Assembly: GCA_963706515.1 (NCBI GenBank)
Contig: CAVPMW010000017.1
Coordinates: 124,001 to 188,000 of the forward strand
From: CAVPMW01 sp963706515
Lineage (GTDB): Bacteria; Chloroflexota; Anaerolineae; Anaerolineales; UBA4823
DNA length: 64,000 nucleotides
Direction: 5' to 3'
Below the pieces are notes generated by a model. The model did not search any database, was not told the origin of the DNA, and saw only the letters and a list, made by a program, of their open reading frames with translations. The position numbers and the translations under genes are program-made. This document shows positions 1 to 7,553 of this stretch, one piece after another. Each line of letters starts with the position of its first letter. Position 1 is the first letter of the stretch.

Positions 1-1
1 C

Positions 2-166
2 GATTCGCTGTTCGTGCTGGGCGACAACCGCAACAATTCATCCGATTCGCACGCCTGGGGGATGGTCCCCCTGAAAAATGTGATCGGCAAAGCGGAGGTG
101 GTATATTGGCCTCCGACCCAATGGAAGATGCTCAACGAGGAAATTGCGGTAGCGGCGAACCCTTGA
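2..166 (+). CDS. lepB: Signal peptidase I, C-terminal end (partial)
   Basis: The 5' end is cut by the window edge, so only the last 54 residues are seen. The fragment opens with a match to conserved box E of type I signal peptidases (GDNRNNSSDS, then HAWG), followed by the usual VPL..VIGKA segment. The family removes signal peptides from secreted proteins on the outer face of the cytoplasmic membrane; the catalytic Ser and Lys would lie upstream of the window. The last 35 bases overlap the 3' end of the convergent acyl-CoA dehydrogenase gene. Family identity is firm from box E; nothing can be said about its membrane anchors. Confidence 0.88.
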   Translation, partial: DSLFVLGDNRNNSSDSHAWGMVPLKNVIGKAEVVYWPPTQWKMLNEEIAVAANP

Positions 167-1343
167 TGGATATTTTCCTTTCCTCATCGGAGCCCTCTTC
201 CTGCAGGACGTGCCGCGCGATGATCATGCGCTGGATCTCATTCGTGCCCTCACCGATCGACATTAAACGGACGTCCCGGTAGATGCGTTCAACCGGGTAT
301 TCCCGGCTGTAGCCATAGCCGCCGTGCACCTGGATGGCATTCCGGCAGACCGTCTCAGCCATCTCGCTGGCAAACAGCTTGGCCATCGAGGCTTCTTTAG
401 AAAAACCGCGACCGAGCGACTTCAGCCAGGCAGCGTAGTAAACCATCAGCCGGGCAGTTTGGATGTGGGTGGCGGCATCTGCCAGCATCCATTGGACCGC
501 CTGATGCTCGGCAATCGGCTGCCCGAATGTCTGGCGTTCTTTGGCGTAAGCAATCGCCTCTTCGAATGCTGCTTGAGCCAACCCGACGGACAATGCGGCG
601 ATGCCGACCCGCCCCCCATCCAGGACGATCAGGGTTTGGCGCAATCCTTCACCCCGGGCGCCGATCAGATAATCAGCCGGCACGCGCACCCCCTCGTAGG
701 TGACCGCGTGGGTGGGCGAGCCTCTGAGGCCCATCTTTTCTTCCGCAGGACCGATGTGCAAGCCGGGAGCACCGGTCGGGACGAGTATCAGGCTGAGCGA
801 ATTGGAGCCTCTGCCCGGATCGCTGCGCACCAGGGTGACGATAAAGCTGGCAATCGAGGCATTGGTGCACCACATCTTCGTGCCGTTGATGACCCACTCA
901 TTACCCTGCTGCTCGGCGCGCACGCTGACGCCGCCCTTCAGGTCCGATCCTGCGCCGGGCTCGGTCAGCGCCAGTGCGGCAAGCATGCCTGCCCCACTGG
1001 CTGCAGGGGGAAGGAACTGCTCCTTGAGCTGGGGAGAACCGAAAAGGCTGACCGGGGCGCAGCCCAATCCGTTATGAGCGGCAATCGCCAGCGCCGTGCT
1101 GCCGCAGCCCCAACCCAGCTCTTCGATTGCGATCGCTGCTGAAACAGCGTCGATACCCGCCCCTCCATACTCCTCGGGAACGTTCATCCCCAATAAGCCC
1201 AGGGGTCCCATCTTACGGACCGCCTCCCAGTTAAAGCTGGCAGTCTCATCGACTTCGCGGGCGCGCGGCTTCACTTCCTGCCTGACAAAGTCGTGAACAG
1301 CTTCTTGCCACATCTTTTGTTCGGGTACCAGGTCGAAGTCCAT
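132..1343 (-). CDS. Acyl-CoA dehydrogenase
   Basis: A 403-residue FAD-dependent acyl-CoA dehydrogenase, which introduces a 2,3-double bond into an acyl-CoA and passes electrons to ETF. Visible marks: the FAD-binding ALTEPGAGSD segment near residue 130, the WCTNA..A stretch, and the C-terminal block VHGGYGYSREYPVERIYRD followed by IGEGTNEIQ, whose first Glu of EGTNEIQ is the catalytic base position in short-chain enzymes. The start ATG follows a purine-rich ribosome site (gaggaggg). It lies 30 bases after the acyl-CoA ligase gene on the same strand, so the two probably form an activation-oxidation pair. The tail after HVLQEE is about 20 residues longer than usual and overlaps lepB. Confidence 0.93.
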   Translation of the reverse strand: MDFDLVPEQKMWQEAVHDFVRQEVKPRAREVDETASFNWEAVRKMGPLGLLGMNVPEEYGGAGIDAVSAAIAIEELGWGCGSTALAIAAHNGLGCAPVSLFGSPQLKEQFLPPAASGAGMLAALALTEPGAGSDLKGGVSVRAEQQGNEWVINGTKMWCTNASIASFIVTLVRSDPGRGSNSLSLILVPTGAPGLHIGPAEEKMGLRGSPTHAVTYEGVRVPADYLIGARGEGLRQTLIVLDGGRVGIAALSVGLAQAAFEEAIAYAKERQTFGQPIAEHQAVQWMLADAATHIQTARLMVYYAAWLKSLGRGFSKEASMAKLFASEMAETVCRNAIQVHGGYGYSREYPVERIYRDVRLMSIGEGTNEIQRMIIARHVLQEEGSDEERKISIKGSPLPQFPR

Positions 1344-1373
1344 TTTCCCTCCCTCCTCTTCTCGGTTGAAATC

Positions 1374-3330
1374 CTAATGGGCTCTACGAATTTCTTCTAC
1401 TGCCTCAGGATTCACCAGCGAAGACGTATCGCCAGGGTCTTGCCCCAGGTAAGCAGACCGGATGATACGGCGCATGAGCTTGGCGTTGCGCGTTTTGGGC
1501 AGGTCCTTGACGAACATCACCTCTTTAGGCGCCAGAGGTTTCCCAAGGGCGGATATGAGCATTGCGCTCAATTCATCGCGCAGCTCTTCACACTCGTTGC
1601 ACCCTGCAGAGAGCACGCAGAAGACTACGACGGCGCTCCCTTTGATCTCATCCGGCACGCCAATCGCAGCCGCTTCAGCAACAGCCGGATGGCTGACCAT
1701 GATGGATTCCACCTCGGCTGGACCAAGGCGCTTACCGGCAACCTTGATCGTATCATCGGAGCGACCCAGGATATACCAGAGTCCATCCCCGTCGATCGCG
1801 GCGAAGTCGCCGTGCACCCAGACCCCGGGCCAACGTGACCAGTAGGTATCGAGGTAGCGCTGCGGGTCTTTCCAGAAGCCGTGCGTCATGCCGATCCAGG
1901 GGGCAGTGATCACCAGCTCGCCAACCTGGTTGCGGACTGGCTTACCGGCTTCATCGTAAACATCCGCGGCAATACCCGGGCAGGGTGCGGATAATGCAGC
2001 AGGGTTTCAATGGGAGCAGCGGGTTGCCCATCAATATCCCGCCGGAGATCTCTGTCCCACCGGAATAATTGATCACGGGTCGCAGCCTCTCGCCGACCTC
2101 GGCAAACAGCCACATCCAGGGATCAGGATTCCAGGTCTCGCCGGTGGAGGCGAAAAGACGCAGCGAGCTTAGATCGTGTTTTTTCACCGGCTCAATACCC
2201 GCCGGGATGATGGAGCGGACGAAGGTCGGGGAGAGCCCCAGGCAGGTGATCTTATGCCGCTCGACAAGGTCCCAAACGCGGTCCACTTCCGGATAATCCG
2301 GGGCGCCGTCATAGATCACGAACGTGCCGCCCAGGAGCAGGCTGCCAAATACCAGCCAGGGTCCCATCATCCAGCCCATATCTGTGATCCAGTAAATGAC
2401 CTCACCAGGGTGCAGGTCGGTGCCAAATGCCATATCCTGGGAAGCCTTTATTGGAAAGCTGCAGTGGGTGTGGACAGCGCCCTTTGGCTTTCCGCTGGTG
2501 CCGGAGGTATAAATAATCATCAGCGGGTCTTCGGCTGCGGTGGGCTCGCATTCGGCGTCCGGAGATTGCTGCGGGACCAGCTCGTGCCACCAAAAGTCCC
2601 GTCCGGGAGTCATGCTTACGGGTAAATTGCAGCGATTGAGGACGATCACCTTTTCCACAGAGCTGACTGCGCTTACGGCTTCATCTGCGACCGGTTTCAG
2701 CGGTATGGCTTTCCCGCGCCGGTAGGCGCCGTCGGCAGTAAAAAGCGCGCGCGCCTCGGCATCTGCCAGGCGAGATTGGACCGCCCCTGCGCCGTAGCCG
2801 GAGAACAATGGCAGGATGATCCCGCCAATCCGGGCAACAGCCAGCAGAGCCACCACGATCTCTGGCACCATTGGCATGAACAGGCCAACTGGATCGCCTT
2901 TGCCCAATCCCAGGGAACGCAAGGCATTGGCTGCCTGACCTACCTGGCGGTAAAGCTCTCCATAAGTCATGCGGCGGACAAGACCTTCTTCCCCTTCCCA
3001 GATCAATGCCGTCTGGTGCTCGCGCGGCGTGCCGAGATATTTATCCAGGCAGTTAGCAACGATGTTCAGCTTCCCATCCAGGCACCAGCGGGGCCAGGCG
3101 ATGCCAGCAGAGAGGTCGAGAATCTCAGCAGGAGGGGTGATGAACTGGATCTCCAGGAACTCGAGGATTGCCTGGGTGAACCAGGCGACATCGCTGGTGG
3201 AGCGCTGCAGGAGGTCAGGGAAATCGTTTAGATGGTAGCGGCGGATGAAGCGGGTCAGATTGGCATTCTCGATATCTGCAGGCGCGGGCTGCCAGACAAT
3301 TTCTCCCCCAAAAGTGAAGGTGTCGCTCAT
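1374..3330 (-). CDS. AMP-forming acyl-CoA (acetyl/acetoacetyl-CoA type) synthetase, frameshifted
   Basis: An ANL-family adenylating enzyme that would activate a short-chain acid with ATP and CoA. Motifs seen: the P-loop-like YTSGTSGKPKGAVH, ITDMGWMMGP, the YSGGTEISGG adenine site and the C-terminal hinge/acyl domain GRSDDTIKVAGKRLGPAEVE. The reading frame breaks at 1974-1980, where a CCCGGG run appears to carry one extra base; downstream the second frame continues PGIAADVYDEAGKPV. Total length is 3n+1, and removing one base gives 651 residues, the usual size of acetyl/acetoacetyl-CoA synthetases. The start at 3330 (MSDTFTFGG) follows GGAG. An earlier in-frame start at 3501 adds non-family sequence and is not preferred. 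Substrate cannot be decided from sequence. Confidence 0.85.
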
Positions 3331-3443
3331 CGGGTCCGCTCCACAGGGCTGCTTCCGCTCTCGGATTGATTGTATCCCTATTCGCAGCGAGATGCAAACG
3401 AGGTTCTTGGGGGCAGGCAGCATCGTTTCGGAATTCCGGATGG

Positions 3444-3449
3444 TATAAT
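3444..3449 (+). promoter_or_regulatory. Extended -10 promoter for the ABC-F gene
   Basis: The sequence TGGTATAAT is a perfect -10 box with the TG extension. No good -35 lies 17 bases upstream, as is common for extended -10 promoters. Transcription would start near 3456 and give a leader of about 145 bases before the ABC-F start. Confidence 0.5.
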
Positions 3450-3487
3450 TCCTGCTCAGAATAAACCCTGGAAACGAGTGCAGCACA

Positions 3488-3508
3488 ATGACCGATATCA
3501 CCTATTAA
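3488..3508 (+). CDS. Possible leader peptide upstream of the ABC-F gene
   Basis: A six-codon open frame, ATG to TAA, encoding MTDITY. It lies between the putative promoter and a perfect 26-base palindrome. ABC-F resistance genes in other bacteria are often controlled by ribosome stalling on such short leaders. The ribosome site is weak (only GAG nearby) and the frame is short enough to occur by chance, so this is a suggestion only. Confidence 0.25.
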   Translation: MTDITY

Positions 3509-3551
3509 AGCTGATGTTTTTTGAGTAGCGTCGTACGGTATTTTGATTCTC

Positions 3552-3577
3552 AAGCCGAGAGCAGCTGCTCTCGGCTT
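3552..3577 (+). terminator. Perfect palindrome, terminator/attenuator before the ABC-F gene
   Basis: Two 13-base arms (AAGCCGAGAGCAG and its exact complement) abut with no spacer and are followed by TCTATTTT. The hairpin sits 24 bases before the ABC-F start and inside its leader, so it may act as an attenuator rather than end an upstream gene; the preceding gene on this strand is far away. Confidence 0.6.
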
Positions 3578-3601
3578 TCTATTTTCCAGGAGCAGACCGG
3601 T

Positions 3602-5270
3602 ATGCTGCAAGTCCATCATATCTGTAAATCCTACGGTTTTGAGACGATCTTAAGCGAGGTCAGCTTTACCCTGAGCCGCGGGGAGCGGCTTGGGTTGATC
3701 GGCCCAAATGGCAGCGGAAAGACAACCTTGCTGCGCATCCTGGCAGGCGTGGAACAGCCGGATACAGGGACAGTGCTGTACTCCCCGCCTGCGCTGCGGC
3801 TGGGCTACCTGCCCCAGGGATTTTCGGGAACGCCGGCTGAAACCCTGGGCAGCTACCTGGCTCGCACCAGGGGAGACTCTAAATCTCTCGAGGCGGAGCT
3901 AGCTATACTGGCCGAATCCCTGGCGCTGGACCCGCGGCAAGCTGCGCTTCAAGAAAGGTACGATCGGGTCCTGGCGCAGCTCCAATGGATTTATTCCAAT
4001 GAGCGCAGCAGCACCGAGCTGCTCGCCGGCCTGGGGCTGGGTGAGATACCCCCCGAATCACCGGTCAGCGCGCTGAGCGGCGGGCAAAAAACGCGCCTGG
4101 CGCTGGCAGGGCTTCTGAGCTCCCAGCCGCAAGTTGCTCTTGCTGGACGAGCCGACCAACCACCTGGATATCACCATGCTCGAATGGCTGGAAGATTGGC
4201 TGGTCAGCGCGCCTGCCCTGAGAGAGACCGGGATACTCATCGTCTCGCACGACCGCGCCCTGCTCGACCAGGTCGTAGATGGGATACTGGAGCTGGACGA
4301 AAAGACTCACTCGATCCGCCACTTCGCGGGGAACTATACAGCCTATCTGGAGCAAAAACTAGGCGAGCGGGAGCGCCAGCGGCAGGCATACAACGACCAA
4401 CGCGAAGAAGCGGCCCGCTTGCGGCGCGCTGCGCAGGAAGTCAGGGCGAAAGCGCGCTTCAAAAAAGGCGGGAAAGCCGATAGCGGCGATAAATTTGCCC
4501 GCGGCTTTTTTGCCAACCGCAGCCTGGGGACGATCCGCCGGGCGAAAGCCCTCGAGCAGCGCCTGGAAAAACTCTTAAACGAGGACCGGGTGGAAAAACC
4601 CGGTCTCAGCTGGCAGATGAAGCTCGAATTTAACGGAGCAATGCGCAGCGGTCAGGATGTTCTCCATCTGGATCACCTGACAGTAGGTTACAACGGTTTG
4701 GCTTTGTTGAGAGACCTGAACCAATCGGTCATTTATGGGAAGAGGATCGTCATTACAGGACCGAACGGGGTGGGAAAAACGACGCTGTTGAAGACCATCG
4801 GCGGGCAGATCGCGCCGCTGGAGGGAAGCGTTACTCTTGGAGCAGGAGTGCGTATAGGCTACATGGCCCAGGAGCAAGAGAGTCTCGACCTCAGTCTGGA
4901 TGCGCTGGACACGATCCGCAGCCTGGCGCCGCTGCCAGAGACCGAAGCGCGGACATTCCTGCACCAGTTCCTGTTCAGCGGAGATGAGGTGTTTACACCT
5001 GCCAGCCAGCTATCCTACGGCGAGCGGGCGCGCCTGATGCTGGCCTCTTTGGTAATTCAAGGGTGCAACCTCCTGCTGCTCGACGAGCCGATCAACCACC
5101 TGGATATCCCCTCTCGCAGCAGTTTCGAGCACGCACTGGCCCAATTTTCCGGGACAGTAATCGCCGTGGTCCACGATCGTTATTTCATCCAGGGGTTCGC
5201 CAACGAGGTCTGGAATATCTCGCCCGAAGGCATTGAGCGCCAAATCCAAACCGGTTTCCCCGAGATATAA
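3602..5270 (+). CDS. ABC-F family ATPase, frameshifted
   Basis: A soluble protein with two ABC ATPase domains and no membrane segment, as in ribosome-associated ABC-F proteins (EttA, Uup, antibiotic-protection factors). Domain 1 has GPNGSGKTT, LSGGQKTRLALA and LLLLDEPTNHLD; a charged linker rich in Arg/Lys/Glu follows; domain 2 has GPNGVGKTT, LSYGERARLMLA and LLLLDEPINHLD, where Ile replaces the usual Thr. The frame breaks at 4131-4133 (CAAG where CAG restores PQLLLLDEP); length is 3n+1 and the repaired protein has 555 residues, normal for the family. The start at 3602 follows CAGGAGCAG; an upstream in-frame start at 3521 would translate through the palindrome. Role in translation or resistance cannot be told apart here. 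Confidence 0.87.
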
Positions 5271-5330
5271 TATGCCCAGCTACCGTTATTAAAGATATCC
5301 AGATCATTTGCTCGCTGGTGGGTGGAGACT

Positions 5331-6134
5331 ATGTCGGCAAAACCAGTCATTTTGATTACCGGCGCTTCGGCCGGGATCGGAGCGGCGACTGCCCGGTTAT
5401 TTGGCCAGCAGGGCTACCGGGTGGTGCTGGCGGCACGCAGAAGCGAGCGCCTGGAGGAGCTCGCAGCAGGGATTCGCTCCGCAGGCGGGGAGGCTCTGGT
5501 GGTCCCTACCGATCTATCCCGGCGGGAAGAAATTATTGCCCTGGCGAGCGCCGCGCTGGACCAGTTCGGACAGATCGATATCCTGTTCAATAATGCGGGT
5601 TTTGGGCGGTTCGGCTGGCTGGAAGAGCTTGAGCCGGCGGCTAAAATTGACGCTCAGATACAGATTAACTTAATCGGGGTGATTGAAACGACCCAGGCAG
5701 TGCTGCCCTCTATGATCGCTCGCGGGAGAGGGCACATCATCAATATGTCTTCCCTGGCGGGCTGGATTGCCACGCCGACCTACAGCATCTATGCAGCCAG
5801 TAAATTTGGAGTGCGCGGCTTTACCGAAGCGCTGCGCCGAGAGGTGGGGGTGTATGGGATCCGCGTCTCGGGGATCTATCCAGGAGCGGTGGCGACCGAA
5901 TTCAGCCAGCATACCGGCGACAGGCGAAAGACCGGGATCAAGACTCCCAGCAGATTGCGCCTGACCTCCGAGCAGGTCGCGCTGGCGATCTGGAAGCTGG
6001 CGCGGCACCCCAGGCGCACGGTCGTGATCCCGGGGATCATGTGGCTGGTGATCTGGATAAATTCTCTGCTGCCCTGGGCGGTGGACTGGCTGATCGAGCG
6101 CAGGTTCGTCCGAAAAGAACGAACATCCCTTTAA
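5331..6134 (+). CDS. Short-chain dehydrogenase/reductase (SDR)
   Basis: A classical SDR of 267 residues that should use NAD(P)H. It has the cofactor motif TGASAGIG near the N-terminus, NNAGFG, the catalytic Ser in NMSSLAG and the YSIYAASK catalytic Tyr-Lys pair, and PGAVATEF afterwards. The C-terminus carries a hydrophobic stretch (IMWLVIWINSLLPW) that may anchor it to the membrane, as in some lipid-modifying SDRs. The ATG at 5331 follows GGTGGAG; an upstream GTG at 5322 is less likely. The gene follows the ABC-F gene by 60 bases on the same strand. Substrate unknown. Confidence 0.9.
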   Translation: MSAKPVILITGASAGIGAATARLFGQQGYRVVLAARRSERLEELAAGIRSAGGEALVVPTDLSRREEIIALASAALDQFGQIDILFNNAGFGRFGWLEELEPAAKIDAQIQINLIGVIETTQAVLPSMIARGRGHIINMSSLAGWIATPTYSIYAASKFGVRGFTEALRREVGVYGIRVSGIYPGAVATEFSQHTGDRRKTGIKTPSRLRLTSEQVALAIWKLARHPRRTVVIPGIMWLVIWINSLLPWAVDWLIERRFVRKERTSL

Positions 6135-6147
6135 AATTAACAAAATA

Positions 6148-6172
6148 CTGGCGGGAGTCCGCTGCCCGCCAG
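6148..6172 (-). terminator. Hairpin terminator between convergent genes
   Basis: Arms CTGGCGGG and CCCGCCAG around a nine-base loop. On the minus strand the hairpin is followed by a T-rich run (TATTTTGTTAATTTT), which suits termination of the coiled-coil gene; it may also serve the SDR gene from the other side. Confidence 0.6.
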
Positions 6173-6233
6173 CCGAGGATACCTTGATTTAATTCGTTTG
6201 AGTTAGAAGACAGAACTTCTCAGCGTAAGCGAC

Positions 6234-6719
6234 TTATTTTTCTGAATTGACCGTCACCTGCTGCTGCTCGACCGGATTATCTTCGCGGAATTTCGTGATC
6301 CCATTGCGCACCTGGTTCAAATAGCGGTCCAGTTCCATTTCCAATGAGGTCAGCGTCTCGATAACATATTCATCTGCTTCGCGGCGGGTGCTGTCGATAT
6401 CGCCGCGCGACTGCGCCACAATTTGCTCGGCGCGGACGTGAGCAGCCTGAACAATGGCATCTCTCTCGACCAGCTGCTCGCTCTTCTCACGGGCGATTGC
6501 CAGGGTGCGGTTCGCCTCTTCCTGGGCTTGCGCCAGAATGCGATCACGCTGCGCGATGATCTGCTGGGCTTTCTTGACCTCATCGGGAATCGCCACGCGC
6601 ATCTGATCGATAAGATCGAGCATCCGGTCCTCGTCCACGATGACATTTTTAGTGAATGGGACCGGTCTGCCCTGGTTCAGGGATTCTTCCAGGCGGTCGA
6701 CTAGATGTAGTATGTCCAT
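6234..6719 (-). CDS. Coiled-coil protein of unknown function next to coaD
   Basis: A 161-residue, highly charged protein with no signal peptide or membrane segment. The middle (about residues 40-130) is rich in Ala, Glu, Gln, Arg and Lys with heptad-like spacing, suggesting a long coiled coil resembling DivIVA-like or ATP-synthase-b-like helices. The start ATG follows GGGGAGGAG. It lies downstream of coaD in the same direction, an arrangement I recall from related Chloroflexota, where the product is usually unnamed. I cannot assign a function; a scaffold role is only a guess from the coiled coil. Confidence 0.8.
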   Translation of the reverse strand: MDILHLVDRLEESLNQGRPVPFTKNVIVDEDRMLDLIDQMRVAIPDEVKKAQQIIAQRDRILAQAQEEANRTLAIAREKSEQLVERDAIVQAAHVRAEQIVAQSRGDIDSTRREADEYVIETLTSLEMELDRYLNQVRNGITKFREDNPVEQQQVTVNSEK

Positions 6720-6943
6720 ATTTCTCCTCCCCTTCTTCGAACAAGACCTTCAGGGGTTATTACTCCTTGATAGGTTTGGCGTGCTGCCTCTTGCATAATA
6801 TATCAGATCGGTTATTTAATCATCCACTATCAAGTGATTGGCTGAAATTGATAGTTCGAATTGTTAAAATTATTTCAGCTAATCACATAGATTAATCGCA
6901 AATTCTCATTTCGTCAACCATCTACCAGCATTTCACCCAGGCA

Positions 6944-7468
6944 TTAATCCCGGAGTGAGGAAGTGGGAACCACCTGCTGTCCCTCACCCAGCTCAGCAAA
7001 GCGGGCTTTAAGGGCTACCTCTACATGCGCAGGGACCATGCTGCTCACATTGCCCCCCAGGGAAGCGATTTCCCGCACCGTGCTACCGGAGAGAAAGGTG
7101 TGCTCCTCGGAAGAAATGAAGGCGATGACCTCGATCTCGGGTGAGAGGCGGTGGTTGGCGAGCGCCATGCGGAACTCGTACTCAAAATCAGAAAAAACAC
7201 GCAAGCCGCGAACGATGACCTGAGCGCCAATCGAGCGACATAACTCGACGGTTAATCCGCTGTAGCCGATCACAGAGAGCTTCGGTTCACCGATGAATGA
7301 TTGGCGTACCAGGGCCATCCGCTGCTCCGGTGGGAAAAGTAATGATTTGAGAGGGCGATCGTATACAGCGACAATTACCTCATCAAAAATTCGCACAGCT
7401 CGCGTGGCGATATCCACATGCCCGCAGTGGATCGGATCAAACGTTCCTGGGAATACTGCACGCACCAT
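6944..7468 (-). CDS. coaD: Pantetheine-phosphate adenylyltransferase
   Basis: Transfers AMP from ATP to 4'-phosphopantetheine, the fourth step of coenzyme A synthesis. The nucleotidyltransferase motif GTFDPIHCGHVDIA is at residues 8-21, and the distal SGSTVREIASLGGNVSSMVP block, which carries the usual ISST-like ATP contact (here LSGST), is near residues 127-146. Length (174) is slightly above the usual 160. It begins 85 bases after recG on the same strand, an order common in Gram-positive-like genomes. Identification is firm. Confidence 0.95.
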   Translation of the reverse strand: MVRAVFPGTFDPIHCGHVDIATRAVRIFDEVIVAVYDRPLKSLLFPPEQRMALVRQSFIGEPKLSVIGYSGLTVELCRSIGAQVIVRGLRVFSDFEYEFRMALANHRLSPEIEVIAFISSEEHTFLSGSTVREIASLGGNVSSMVPAHVEVALKARFAELGEGQQVVPTSSLRD

Positions 7469-7553
7469 TCATACCTCTCAGATCCACCACACAATGTGGT
7501 AGCAAGTTATATGCCAGATGGCGTCCGGTTCCAGTCGCACAGCGCGTCGCCTC

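Noticed and set aside
324..1142. A 272-codon plus-strand frame antisense to the acyl-CoA dehydrogenase
   Set aside because: It lies wholly on the opposite strand of a well-supported dehydrogenase and its translation has no recognisable motif.
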